Assembly (NCBI RefSeq): GCF_003751505.1
Contig: NZ_RJVB01000002.1
Coordinates: 651,480 to 715,479 of the forward strand
Length of the DNA: 64,000 nt
Source: Erwinia sp. JUb26
GTDB taxonomy: Bacteria; Pseudomonadota; Gammaproteobacteria; Enterobacterales; Enterobacteriaceae
Direction of reading: 5' to 3'
The position numbers and the translations under genes were made by a program. Below, piece after piece: positions 21,234-29,068 of the stretch. The notes under the pieces are model-generated. The model saw nothing but the letters and a program-made list of their open reading frames with translations. It was not told the DNA's origin and did not search any database. Position 1 is the first letter of the stretch. Each line of letters opens with the position of its first letter.

Positions 21234-22196
21234 TTAGATCCCCGCCTCACGAATATCATGAGCGTTAATCGCGCCGATAATCATGCCGTCTTCGCCGAGC
21301 ACCGGCGCGGAGGAGATTTTGCGCTGCTGGAACAGCGCCAGCGCTTCGGCGGCATGCTGCGAAGCCAACAGCGTAAAGCCGGGGGTGCTCATCGCCTCTT
21401 TTACCGGGGCCGCAATCACCCCGCCCTTCAGCAGCCAGCGGCGCAGATCGCCGTCGGTAAATACGCCCTTCAGCGCGCCGTCCTCACCCGTGACCGCCAC
21501 CAGCCCCAGCCCGGTGCGGGTCAGCTCAAACAGCGCATCGGTAATGCTGGCTTCCACGCTGACGCGGGGAATTTTCTCCCCGGTACGCATAATGTCGCCC
21601 ACCAGGCACAGCAGGCGCGCGCCCAGGCTCCCCGCCGGATGGGTGCGGGCATAGTCCTGCTCGCTGAAGTTGCGGGCGCGCATCAGCGCAATCGCCATCG
21701 CGTCGCCCATAATCAGCGTATTCACCGCTGACGAGGTCGGGGCCAGCCCCAGCGGGCAGGCCTCTTTTTCCACGTGAATATTAATCCAGCGATCGGCGGC
21801 CTGCGCCAGCGGTGACGCGGCATTACCGGTAAAGGCGATAATCCCCACCGGCAGCGCTTTAAGCAGCGGAATAATGCGCACGAATTCGGCGGCGTGGCCG
21901 GAGTAGGAGATCAGGATCACCACGTCCCCGGCGGAAATCATCCCCAGATCGCCGTGCAGCGCTTCGGCAGGATGCACGTAAAACGCCGGGGTGCCGGTGC
22001 TGGCCAGAGTGGCAGCGATTTTTCTGCCGATGTGGCCGGACTTGCCGATGCCGCTGACAATCACCTTGCCCCCGCAGCCGTGCACCATCATGCAGGCCTG
22101 CAAAAAGTCGTCATTCAGCCTGTCGGGCAGGCTGGCGGCTTCCTGAAGTTCGGTGGCGATGGTTTCGCGCGCCGCGTTGAGTAAAATGTCTCGCAC
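21234..22196 (-). CDS. gutQ: D-arabinose 5-phosphate isomerase GutQ
   Basis: The 320-residue protein has an N-terminal SIS domain (VIVSGIGKSGHIGRKIAATLASTG, given here by its region near residues 45-68; EALHGDLGMI; ISYSGHAAEFV) and two C-terminal CBS domains (from about residue 200, ending SSAPVLGEDGMIIGAINAHDIRE). This matches GutQ/KdsD, which interconvert ribulose 5-phosphate and arabinose 5-phosphate. It is the last gene of the sorbitol operon, 2 bases after srlR, as in E. coli. Confidence 0.95.
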   Translation of the reverse strand: MRDILLNAARETIATELQEAASLPDRLNDDFLQACMMVHGCGGKVIVSGIGKSGHIGRKIAATLASTGTPAFYVHPAEALHGDLGMISAGDVVILISYSGHAAEFVRIIPLLKALPVGIIAFTGNAASPLAQAADRWINIHVEKEACPLGLAPTSSAVNTLIMGDAMAIALMRARNFSEQDYARTHPAGSLGARLLCLVGDIMRTGEKIPRVSVEASITDALFELTRTGLGLVAVTGEDGALKGVFTDGDLRRWLLKGGVIAAPVKEAMSTPGFTLLASQHAAEALALFQQRKISSAPVLGEDGMIIGAINAHDIREAGI

Positions 22197-22198
22197 GG

Positions 22199-22966
22199 TT
22201 AATTCTCCCCAGCAATAATGACCTGAATCCCTTTTTCCCGCAGCTGGGCGACGGTTTCATCCGCCACGTCGCTGTCGGTGATCAGCACGTCGACCGCATC
22301 CAGGCTGCACACCACGTTCGGGCTGCGGCGGCCAAACTTGGAGGAGTCGATCAGCAGCACAATCTTTTTCGCCGCGCGGCACATTGCCTGGCTGACGGCA
22401 AAGACTTCATTAAAGGTGGTGACGCCCGCGGTGATCTCCACGCCGTCGGCACCGATAAACAGCGTATCAAAGCTGAAGTGGCTGAAGGCGGATTCCGCCA
22501 GGCTGCCGTGAAACGAGGCGGAGGTGCTGCGGTAGGTACCGCCGGGCATCAGGATCACCTGATCGTTGTTCAGCTCCACCAGTTCGTTGACGATGCCGAG
22601 GCTGTTGGTCATCACGGTAATATTGTTGAAGCGTGCCAGATGCGGCACCATCTGCAGCACGGTGCTGCCCGCGTCAAAAATCAGCGAGTCGCCCTCGTGG
22701 ATCAGCCCTGCCGCCAGCGCGGCAATGCGCTTTTTCTTCTCGATATTGATCAGCGTTTTTCGGTCGATAGGCTGATCGCCTTCATCGCGGTTCAGCATCA
22801 CGCCGCCGTAGGTACGGATCACCGCGCCTTCCTGCTGAAGCCGGGCAAGATCCTTGCGGATAGTGGTTCCCGTGGTGTTGAAGTGCGCGATCAGCTCCTC
22901 CACGGTGGTGCGTCCCTTATCCTGAAGATAATCGAGAATGTGTGCCTGACGCTGTACAGGTTTCAT
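22199..22966 (-). CDS. srlR: DeoR-family sorbitol operon repressor SrlR
   Basis: The 255-residue protein has the DeoR helix-turn-helix at the N-terminus ([20 protein letters not shown], then [16 protein letters not shown]) and a sugar-phosphate sensor core with [25 protein letters not shown] and [15 protein letters not shown]. The ATG at 22966 gives the family N-terminus MKPVQRQ; the upstream extension is not conserved. It represses the srl operon unless sorbitol phosphate is present. A CTTTCA-N3-TGAAAG palindrome lies just upstream. Confidence 0.95.
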   Translation of the reverse strand: MKPVQRQAHILDYLQDKGRTTVEELIAHFNTTGTTIRKDLARLQQEGAVIRTYGGVMLNRDEGDQPIDRKTLINIEKKKRIAALAAGLIHEGDSLIFDAGSTVLQMVPHLARFNNITVMTNSLGIVNELVELNNDQVILMPGGTYRSTSASFHGSLAESAFSHFSFDTLFIGADGVEITAGVTTFNEVFAVSQAMCRAAKKIVLLIDSSKFGRRSPNVVCSLDAVDVLITDSDVADETVAQLREKGIQVIIAGEN

Positions 22967-23040
22967 AAAACGGTCCTTTGCAATATCTGAACTGTTCCTC
23001 TTCACCCCGGACGGCATAACGCGTGATGCAAAGGATTAAT

Positions 23041-23055
23041 CTTTCAGAATGAAAG
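23041..23055. promoter_or_regulatory. candidate SrlR operator before srlR
   Basis: CTTTCAGAATGAAAG is a perfect palindrome with a 3-base centre. The same half-site occurs three to four times before srlA (26411-26454). Confidence 0.6.
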
Positions 23056-23058
23056 GTA

Positions 23059-23424
23059 TCACCGTTTATTTGAAATGGCTAATGCCAGCGCCTGCTGCGC
23101 GGATTTATTACGCGGAAACATGATCTCGGGACGGATTTCGCTGGCCAGTTTTCCGGTCAGCATCCCTTCGCTCTGCGGTCGGGAAAATACCGTCAGCCCC
23201 TTCATTAAAAAGTTGCCGAGCACCCGGCGATCGTCATCCAGGCTCAGCACCACGACGACGCGGGGCTTAAAGCGCCCGGCAGAACGACCAATGCTGATAC
23301 TGCCGTTGTTATCGGCCAGGTCGGCCAGCGCCTGGTTAAAGCGGCGGATTTGCATCCAGCCCAGCGCGATTTGCCCCAGCCAGGCCACCCCGGCCAGGCA
23401 GATTAAGCTATTAACAGGATCCAT
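23059..23424 (-). CDS. srlM: glucitol operon activator SrlM (GutM)
   Basis: The 121-residue protein matches GutM: a hydrophobic N-terminus with WLGQIALGWMQIRRFNQAL, the core VGRSAGRFKPRVVVV-like string (here SIGRSAGRFKPRVVVVLSLD) and MKGLTVFSRPQ. The ATG at 23424 has a perfect GGAGGTGA site; the longer in-frame start at 23451 would begin inside a hairpin. It sits between srlD and srlR as in E. coli, where it activates the operon. Confidence 0.93.
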   Translation of the reverse strand: MDPVNSLICLAGVAWLGQIALGWMQIRRFNQALADLADNNGSISIGRSAGRFKPRVVVVLSLDDDRRVLGNFLMKGLTVFSRPQSEGMLTGKLASEIRPEIMFPRNKSAQQALALAISNKR

Positions 23425-23440
23425 CGAATCACCTCCAGAA

Positions 23441-23460
23441 CCGGCAGCCAAAGCTGCCGG
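23441..23460. other. intercistronic hairpin between srlD and srlM
   Basis: CCGGCAGC and GCTGCCGG pair around CAAA. There is no T run on the transcribed strand, so it more likely shapes mRNA stability or srlM translation than ends transcription. Confidence 0.6.
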
Positions 23461-23467
23461 TATATCA

Positions 23468-24247
23468 TCAGAACATTACCTGCCCGCCGGTGATATTCAC
23501 CGATTGTCCGGTGCAGTAGGCGGCTTTATCACTTGCGTAGAACAGCAGCACGTTCAGCACATCCTGATAGTCGCAGCCGCGCTTCAGCGGCACCTTGTCG
23601 ATGTAGTGCTGCTCCACCTCTTCCGGCTCGATGCCCAGCTTCTCGGCGTACTGCGGCAGAAGGGACTGGAACATCGGCGACTTCAGCAGGTTGCCCAGCA
23701 TCAGCGAATGCACGGTAATACCGTACTCCGCGAGGTCCAGCGCCAGCGACTGGGTCAGCCCCACGCCGCCAAATTTGGCCGCGCTGTAGCCGGAGTTGTG
23801 TTTGCTGCCCACTTTACCGGATTTGGAGTTGATCTGGATGATGCGGCCTTTAATGCCGTCGCGGATCATCAGCTTCGAAAACTCTCTGGCGCAGAGGAAA
23901 TAACCCACCAGATTAACCTGCAGCGACAAGTCAAAATCGCTCAGCCCAAACTCGGTAATCGGTGCCGCCCGCGCCACGCCCGCGCTGTATAACAGCAGAT
24001 CGGAACGGCCGAAGGTTTCATCCACCGCTGCGGCCAGCGCCACGACACTGGCTTCTTTGGTGGCGTCCGCCTCAAAACCTGCAGCACGCCCTTCTCCATA
24101 ACGGTTGTTAATGGTGTCCGCAACGCGGCGGGCGTTCTTAATATTAAGGTCAGCAATCGCAACACGATAGCCGGCTTCCGCCAGCCCTTCGCACAGGTAA
24201 GCACCCAGCGTCTGACCGCCACCGATGACTACAGCAACCTGATCCAT
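23468..24247 (-). CDS. srlD: sorbitol-6-phosphate 2-dehydrogenase SrlD
   Basis: The 259-residue short-chain dehydrogenase has the NAD motif VVIGGGQTLGAYLCEGLA, the catalytic region IQINSKSGKVGSKHNSGYSAAKFGG (Ser, Tyr-x3-Lys; cited as the region near residues 135-160) and the C-terminal CTGQSVNITGGQVMF. It oxidises sorbitol 6-phosphate to fructose 6-phosphate. Length equals E. coli SrlD with the start at 24247. Confidence 0.96.
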   Translation of the reverse strand: MDQVAVVIGGGQTLGAYLCEGLAEAGYRVAIADLNIKNARRVADTINNRYGEGRAAGFEADATKEASVVALAAAVDETFGRSDLLLYSAGVARAAPITEFGLSDFDLSLQVNLVGYFLCAREFSKLMIRDGIKGRIIQINSKSGKVGSKHNSGYSAAKFGGVGLTQSLALDLAEYGITVHSLMLGNLLKSPMFQSLLPQYAEKLGIEPEEVEQHYIDKVPLKRGCDYQDVLNVLLFYASDKAAYCTGQSVNITGGQVMF

Positions 24248-24260
24248 GATTCTCTCCTGG

Positions 24261-24629
24261 TTATTCACTCAATAAACGAAACTTCTGGCCCGCGCCAATC
24301 GCCGACGGCGCAGCGCCGGAGACGTGGACGGTGCCGGGAAACTCGGCCTCACCTGCGCCGTCAAAACGCACGGTGATATGCCCGAGGTCGCGCAGGTTTT
24401 CCCGCGCCACCTCACCCACCGCCGTCACCGGCCAGTGCTGCTCGCCGATAGCCAGCACCGACCCGGCGCCAAACGCACCGCCGTCATTAATATCGGTGCG
24501 GTGGATAAAGCAGTACTCGGCGACATCTTCCGGCGCGCCTTCGCCGAAGGTGATGATGAAATTGTCTTCCAGCGCCGACATGGCCTCTGCGCCGACGGCG
24601 ACAAACGTGGATTCGTAAATGGTCTTCAT
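24261..24629 (-). CDS. srlB: sorbitol PTS EIIA component SrlB
   Basis: The 122-residue cytoplasmic protein matches SrlB: MKTIYESTFVAVG, ITFGEGAPEDVAEYCFIH with the phosphorylatable His, VTAVGEVARENLRDLGHITV and AEFPGTVHVSG. It passes phosphate from HPr to the EIIB domain of SrlE. The ATG at 24629 is preferred over the upstream in-frame one at 24677, which overlaps srlE. Confidence 0.94.
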   Translation of the reverse strand: MKTIYESTFVAVGAEAMSALEDNFIITFGEGAPEDVAEYCFIHRTDINDGGAFGAGSVLAIGEQHWPVTAVGEVARENLRDLGHITVRFDGAGEAEFPGTVHVSGAAPSAIGAGQKFRLLSE

Positions 24630-24642
24630 ACGTTCTCCCCTG

Positions 24643-25737
24643 CTACTGATAAATAAACCCGGACGCCGCCCAGGCAAGAAGCACCGCGGGTGCGCCGGTC
24701 AGGAAACGACCAACCAGTACCGAAGGCACCCCGACGCGTACCGTCTCCTGGCGGGCATCGGCCAGCGACAGGCCGACCGGAATAAAGTCACACGCGGCCT
24801 GCGAGTTGATGGCGAACAGCGCCGGTAAAGCCAGATGCGGTGGAATGTTGCCAAGGCCGATCTGCACGCCAACCAGCACCCCGATCACCTGGGCAATTAC
24901 CGCACCCGGGCCGAGGAACGGCGACAGCAGCGGGAAGGAGCAGATCAGCGCCAGCGTCACCAGCCCGACCGGGCTGTTAGCAAGCGGCGTGAGTCCGTGC
25001 GCGATCAAGTCCCCCAGCCCGGAGGCCATGATGATGCCGATCAGCGCCGAGACGAATGCCATAAACGGCAGGATAGTTTTCAGCACGGTATCGATGGTTT
25101 CACGACCCGCCTGGAAGAACACCGCTACCACCGAGCCCATGCCCATGCCGACTTTCGCCAGCAGGCCGTCGCTCTGTTCGGTGATTTTTTTGCTGGTATC
25201 GTAGTCACGCGTGCCGGAAGCAGCCGGCGCTGAACCGGTCGCGGTTGCCGAGGCGGTACCCGATGCCGGCGCTAATGTTGAAACCGGGGCAGTCGCCGCC
25301 GAGGCTGTGGAACCCGCCGCTGCCGACGAGCTGGCGGCACCCAGCGCATCCGCCTGAGCCGCCACGCTCTCAGCCACGATGTTGATATCGCCCGGACGCA
25401 CGCCGGAAACGTAGATATCCTCAACGATATACTGCGCCAGCGGGCCGGATTTGCCGGTGGCATGAATGTTAACCGTGGGAATACGGCGCTTCGGATAGAT
25501 ACCGCAGCGCAGCGTGCCGCCGCAGTCGATCACCGCCACGCCGATCTCTTCCGCCGGCGGTTCCCCTTCCTTAAAGCCGTCCACCGCTTCCCAGCCGGTG
25601 ACTTCCCGCAGTCGGTCGACAATCGCCGGACGCGTGCCTGCGGTGATATAAACAATTTTTTTGCCTGGTGTGGCGGTCAGAGTCAGCGGGCCGCCCCAGC
25701 CGCTCTCGCCTTTTTTAATCTCAATCGTGTTAGCCAT
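24643..25737 (-). CDS. srlE: sorbitol PTS EIIBC component SrlE, with extended linker
   Basis: The N-terminal EIIB domain carries [17 protein letters not shown] and the active-site cysteine string [18 protein letters not shown]; the C-terminal membrane domain has [48 protein letters not shown] and [21 protein letters not shown]. coli SrlE is about 319 residues; this one is 364. The extra length is an Ala/Ser/Thr/Pro-rich linker at about residues 130-178, between EIIB and EIIC. Transport and phosphorylation of sorbitol is otherwise expected to be normal. Confidence 0.95.
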   Translation of the reverse strand: MANTIEIKKGESGWGGPLTLTATPGKKIVYITAGTRPAIVDRLREVTGWEAVDGFKEGEPPAEEIGVAVIDCGGTLRCGIYPKRRIPTVNIHATGKSGPLAQYIVEDIYVSGVRPGDINIVAESVAAQADALGAASSSAAAGSTASAATAPVSTLAPASGTASATATGSAPAASGTRDYDTSKKITEQSDGLLAKVGMGMGSVVAVFFQAGRETIDTVLKTILPFMAFVSALIGIIMASGLGDLIAHGLTPLANSPVGLVTLALICSFPLLSPFLGPGAVIAQVIGVLVGVQIGLGNIPPHLALPALFAINSQAACDFIPVGLSLADARQETVRVGVPSVLVGRFLTGAPAVLLAWAASGFIYQ

Positions 25738-25751
25738 CGTTTACTCCGCGC

Positions 25752-26300
25752 TTATAAACGAACCTGACGGTCCAGTTGAATACGCATTTTTTTCTCAAAG
25801 ATGGTGGTGGTCAGATCGGTCACCCAGCCACGGAAGAAGTTCATGATCATGCCGACCAGCAGATAGCTGACCGCGAGTGGACCCAGCGGCAGATTCAGCG
25901 TGGTCAGCCCGCTGGCGATGCCGAGATAAACGAACAGTTCACCGGGGTTGATATGCGGGAACAGGCCGTTCATGGAGTGGCAGCTGTAGGAGGCCGAGGC
26001 GTAGTAGCTGGGCTTGTATTTTTCCGGCAGAAACTTGCCGAGGCTTAGCGTCATCGGATTACAGAAGACAAAGGTGCCGATTACCGGCAGGAGCAGATAG
26101 CGGGACACCGGATTCCCGGCGCAGCGCTGCGCCAGCCGTTCGATGCGGCGCTGGCCGACAAACACAATCAGCGCGTTCATAACCACCAGCAGGCTGATCA
26201 GCAGCGGCAGGATGCCCGTCACCATGCCGACAAACACTTCCCCGCCTTTCTGGAAGAGGCCGATAAACCATTCGGCCCCGTGGGTGATGCTTTCAATCAT
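25752..26300 (-). CDS. srlA: sorbitol PTS EIIC2 component SrlA
   Basis: The 182-residue membrane protein matches SrlA (about 187 in E. coli): [42 protein letters not shown], the string [43 protein letters not shown] cited as the region near residues 88-130, and a C-terminal [22 protein letters not shown] lies upstream of the ATG. It is the first gene of the operon; the SrlR-type repeats lie 110 bases upstream. Confidence 0.95.
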   Translation of the reverse strand: MIESITHGAEWFIGLFQKGGEVFVGMVTGILPLLISLLVVMNALIVFVGQRRIERLAQRCAGNPVSRYLLLPVIGTFVFCNPMTLSLGKFLPEKYKPSYYASASYSCHSMNGLFPHINPGELFVYLGIASGLTTLNLPLGPLAVSYLLVGMIMNFFRGWVTDLTTTIFEKKMRIQLDRQVRL

Positions 26301-26410
26301 TGTTAACCCCTCGCATAGAGAACAGATAAAACGTTCTTATTCACAGCGCTAAGAAGGTAGATCGAAAACCATTTAAAAAAAGCAATCTATGTCACAAAAC
26401 GATTATAAAA

Positions 26411-26454
26411 TCTTTCATTGTGAAAGAAACAATGAAAGGTAAAATCTTTCATTT
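26411..26454. promoter_or_regulatory. srl operon operator region
   Basis: TCTTTCATTGTGAAAGA (26411-26427) is a perfect palindrome with a 3-base centre. It is followed by AATGAAAG (26431) and CTTTCATT (26447), giving four CTTTCA half-sites in 44 bases upstream of srlA. These are the probable SrlR sites. Confidence 0.65.
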
Positions 26455-26511
26455 AGGATGGGAAGTGGGTGAATAGTCGTTTAAGTTGTTTACAGGGTAG
26501 GAGTTAGCGCT

Positions 26512-26705
26512 GGCTGGCAGCGCCCCCGGCCGGGCGGTCCTCGCGCCGCTTCGCGGTCCCTTCACTTCGCTCGTCAGCCGGTCGGACCGCCACAGACGGG
26601 CCGTCCTGGCCCGACTGTGACTTTCGCCCGCGTCCATGCGGCCGAATCCTGGCTTCCTCTCTCCGTTCAGCGCTGTGGATTGCCCGATCGGGGGCGCTGC
26701 CAGCC
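26512..26705 (+). repeat. structured 194-bp repeat element, copy A
   Basis: The element is bounded by perfect 17-bp inverted repeats, GGCTGGCAGCGCCCCCG at 26512-26528 and its complement at 26689-26705. Inside are a CCGC/GCGG mini-hairpin (26546-26556), a GCGGTCC/GGACCGC stem (26553-26559 with 26584-26590), a hairpin with loop GTCCT (26591-26619) and one with loop GTCCAT (26623-26646). Copies B and C share the inner conserved words (TCCTCGCGCCGCTTCGCGGT; TTCAGCGCTG) and the same hairpins, but with different stem sequences. It holds no credible gene. Confidence 0.85.
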
Positions 26706-26764
26706 TGCTCTATGACTTTTGTGTTGTCTGAAAGCCGAAAAGCGATGGAATGGATTAAAGGGGG

Positions 26765-26959
26765 CAGCCTCTGCTGCTGCGCAAGGGCATCCGCAGCGCT
26801 GAGGTGAAACCATTGTGCCAGGAGACGACAGCAGGGATGTTGGCGTCAGGCCGGGTTTGAACAGGGACGTTCAATCCTGGCCGATCCGTCGGCGCAATGG
26901 CGTAACCGAAGGCACCGCAACGCGGCGTGAGGACAGCCCTCGAGCAGCAGCAGAGGCTG
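26765..26959 (-). repeat. structured 195-bp repeat element, copy C (inverted)
   Basis: Perfect 16-bp terminal inverted repeats CAGCCTCTGCTGCTGC (26765-26780) and its complement (26944-26959) bound the element, with GGGG and CCCC just outside. Read on the minus strand it has the same order of parts as copy A: TCCTCACGCCGCGTTGCGGT, a TTGAAC/GTTCAA hairpin with loop GTCCCT (26857-26874), a GACG/CGTC hairpin (26824-26847), then TCAGCGCTGCGGATG. It is only 59 bases from copy A in opposite orientation. Confidence 0.8.
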
Positions 26960-27109
26960 AACCCCATGCCCGAACTTCACAGCACCACCTTCCTACAAAC
27001 TAAAAACGTTGAAAATGTAACAAGGGAACAGCCGCTTACGTTGACACGCTCAATCTGCATGCATGATTTTGTAAACCTGGGGAATAAAAGGAAGAACAAT
27101 ACTTGATGC

Positions 27110-27154
27110 TATAACCTACGGGTTATATCATAATTGTATAACCTGAAGGTTATA
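27110..27154. promoter_or_regulatory. twin palindromic operator of the toxin-antitoxin pair
   Basis: TATAACCTACGGGTTATA (27110-27127) and TATAACCTGAAGGTTATA (27137-27154) are two copies of the same 18-bp palindrome, 27 bases apart, ending 4 bases before the toxin start. This is the usual layout for autoregulation by the antitoxin. Confidence 0.8.
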
Positions 27155-27158
27155 GGTG

Positions 27159-27518
27159 ATGCAAATTTGGACGATAATTACACGGCCACGCTTTGATGCA
27201 TGGTTTGCCCGGCAAAGTGATGCAGTACAGGAAGAGATCTTAGCGGTACTTACCCTCTTACGGGAGGATGGCCCTAATCTCGGGCGACCACAGATTGATA
27301 CACTCAACGGTTCATCATACTCAAATATGAAAGAGTTGAGGGTGCAGGTGGGAGGGCATCCTGTACGAACCTGCTTTGCTTTTGATCCCCGCAGACGAGC
27401 TATCGTTCTATGCGCGGGTGATAAAAAAGGTGAAGATGAAAAGCGTTTCTACAAGCGTTTGATTAAAACGGCAGATACAGAGTATGCAAAGCATCTGCAA
27501 AGTCTGGAGGAGGAATAA
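27159..27518 (+). CDS. HigB/RelE-superfamily toxin (phage Gp49-like)
   Basis: The 119-residue basic protein has the Gp49-like HigB layout: IITRPRFDAWFARQSDAVQEEILAVL at the N-terminus, then LREDGPNLGRPQIDTL, MKELRVQVGGHPVRTCFAFDPRRRAIVLCAGDKKG (cited as residues about 65-100) and FYKRLIKTADTEYAKHL. Members cleave mRNA at the ribosome. I take ATG 27159 over GTG 27156. Its stop overlaps the antitoxin start by one base (TAATG), so the two are translationally coupled, toxin first, as in higBA. Confidence 0.85.
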   Translation: MQIWTIITRPRFDAWFARQSDAVQEEILAVLTLLREDGPNLGRPQIDTLNGSSYSNMKELRVQVGGHPVRTCFAFDPRRRAIVLCAGDKKGEDEKRFYKRLIKTADTEYAKHLQSLEEE

Positions 27519-27817
27519 TGGCAACGTTCGAAGAACTGCTGGCACAGCGAACTCTCGAAAGTCGGGAACGCATTGCAGCGCGGGCGGATGAGATCCGCCA
27601 GGAAAACACGCTGGCAAAGATCCGTGAAGAGCTTCAGCTATCCCAGGTGCAGATAGCGGATGCCATGGGAATTACGCAGCCGGCCATCGTCAAGATGGAG
27701 AAGGTAGAAAACGATCCGAAACTCTCTACGTTAAAACGCTATGTCAAAGCTCTCGGTGGTGAATTATCGCTGGACGTCACGCTCCCTAACGGCAAACGTA
27801 TTGCACTGCACCTTTAA
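27518..27817 (+). CDS. HigA-like XRE-family antitoxin
   Basis: The 99-residue protein has an N-terminal helical region, probably the toxin-binding part, and an XRE helix-turn-helix at residues about 35-80 (IREELQLSQVQIADAMGITQPAIVKMEK...LSTLKRYVKALGG). It should neutralise the upstream toxin and repress the operon through the two TATAACC palindromes. Confidence 0.88.
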   Translation: MATFEELLAQRTLESRERIAARADEIRQENTLAKIREELQLSQVQIADAMGITQPAIVKMEKVENDPKLSTLKRYVKALGGELSLDVTLPNGKRIALHL

Positions 27818-27856
27818 TTCCCGAACGTCAGCAGGACAGGCACACACCGCGCAAAA

Positions 27857-28609
27857 CTATTCATCCAGATAAAGCTGTTTTAACGCTTCCGAATTCATAA
27901 TTAATATTTTTCCGTATCTGGCATCAATCCAACCCAGCTTCTGCCAGTCCACCAGCCGCTTATTAATCGTCTGGCGGGTGGTGTTGATGATGGTGGCCAT
28001 ATCATCCTGCGTCAGATACAGACCAATCAGAATGCCCCGCTCGTGCGGCTCTCCGTAAGCTTCCGCAAGGCTGATTAATCGCTTTGCCAGCCGGGCCGAT
28101 ACCGAGAGCAGCGTGGTGTCGTTCAGAATGGTAAAGGCGTTTCTGACCACCCGGCACAGCAGCAGCGCGAGGAATTTATAAAAAATCGGATAGAGGTTTA
28201 ACAGCGTCTGCACATCGTGGGAGGAGAGCACCAGCAGCAGGGTTTTGTTAATTACGCGGGCATCGTGGGTTCGGGCAGATTTATCCAGCATGCCGATTTC
28301 ACCAAACCAGCTGCCGGGCGCGAGGTAGCGAAAGACGCACTCTTTGCCATCGGCCCCGAGGGAGCTGACTTTTACCGCGCCGGAGAGCACCGCATAGAGT
28401 CCGCGCGAGGAATCGCCCTGGTAGTGGATAACGTCGCCATCTTCGTAGCTGCGGATGCTGGACAGCTCGACGATTTTGGCGATCAGGTAGTCCGGCAGTT
28501 CGTTAAACCAGCTGCTGGTGGAGAGGATCGCCAATAGTTCCTGTTCCGACAGGGTGATAACGTCGCCTTCGGGCTGGAGCAGGTACTGGCCGTTGTCGGA
28601 TAATTTCAC
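27857..28609 (-). CDS. Crp/Fnr-family transcriptional regulator
   Basis: The 250-residue protein has a cyclic-nucleotide-binding-type beta-roll (DGDVIHYQGDSSRGLYAVLSGAVKV, then PGSWFGEIGMLD near residue 105) and a C-terminal Crp-type helix-turn-helix (LTQDDMATIINTTRQTINKRLVDWQKLGWI, residues about 200-230). The start codon is GTG at 28609 with AAAGGT upstream; there is no in-frame ATG near it. No FNR-type cysteine cluster is seen. Its ligand and targets are unknown, and it stands alone between repeat elements. Confidence 0.88.
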   Translation of the reverse strand: MKLSDNGQYLLQPEGDVITLSEQELLAILSTSSWFNELPDYLIAKIVELSSIRSYEDGDVIHYQGDSSRGLYAVLSGAVKVSSLGADGKECVFRYLAPGSWFGEIGMLDKSARTHDARVINKTLLLVLSSHDVQTLLNLYPIFYKFLALLLCRVVRNAFTILNDTTLLSVSARLAKRLISLAEAYGEPHERGILIGLYLTQDDMATIINTTRQTINKRLVDWQKLGWIDARYGKILIMNSEALKQLYLDE

Positions 28610-28700
28610 GTTGTTTACCTTTGCTGCCGGGTGGGAATGGGGATCGGGATGGGAATTTATAGCATTTATTTGATGTCTGCTGGCTTCGGCGATCGCGCTG

Positions 28701-28890
28701 ACGGGGTTTGCCCCCGGCCGGGCTGGTCCTCGCGCCGCTTCGCGGTCCCTTCACGTCGCGCGTCAGCCTTACGGACCGCCGCAGACGTGCGTCCTGCACG
28801 GCTGCCCATTTCGCCAGCTTCCCTGCTGGCGAATCCGGGCTTCCTTCCTCCGTTCAGCGCTGCGGATGCTCCATCCGGGGGCAAACCCGT
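28701..28890 (+). repeat. structured 190-bp repeat element, copy B
   Basis: The ends are inverted repeats, ACGGGGTTTGCCCCCGG (28701-28717) and CCGGGGGCAAACCCGT (28875-28890), with a single-base length difference. Inside are CCGC/GCGG (28735-28745), GCGGTCC/GGACCGC (28742-28748 with 28773-28779), a hairpin with loop GTCCT and stem GCAG..GTGC (28781-28805), and a perfect 9-bp hairpin with loop TTCCCT (28810-28833). It has the same architecture as copy A with changed, still complementary, stems. It lies upstream of the Crp-family gene. Confidence 0.85.
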
Positions 28891-29068
28891 CTGCTGCTGA
28901 GCTTTCGCGTTGCCCGATTAAATATCCCGTTTCGTAAATTCAGCCAACTTCGTCTTTTCATTCTGCGCTGCAGATGCTTCAACCGGGGGCGAACCCTGTC
29001 CGCTGCTTAGCTTTCGCGTTGCCCGATTGAATATCCCGTTTCGTAAATGCAGCCAGCTTCATCTCCTT
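28853..29068 (+). repeat. tandem 108-bp duplication of the element's right end
   Basis: Positions 28853-28960 and 28961-29068 are diverged direct copies of one 108-base unit: GCGCTGCGGATGCT.../GCGCTGCAGATGCT..., CCGGGGGC, then AGCTTTCGCGTTGCCCGATT and ATATCCCGTTTCGTAAAT in both. The first copy includes the right end of element B. The second ends at the stop codon of the convergent-side MFS gene. Confidence 0.85.

Noticed and set aside
28503-28799. Small frames rich in KGPRSGAR-type strings in the repeat copies (also near 26449-26637 and 26815-27003)
   Set aside because: They recur only because the repeat element recurs, and reading frames shift between copies while stems are kept, so they are not proteins.
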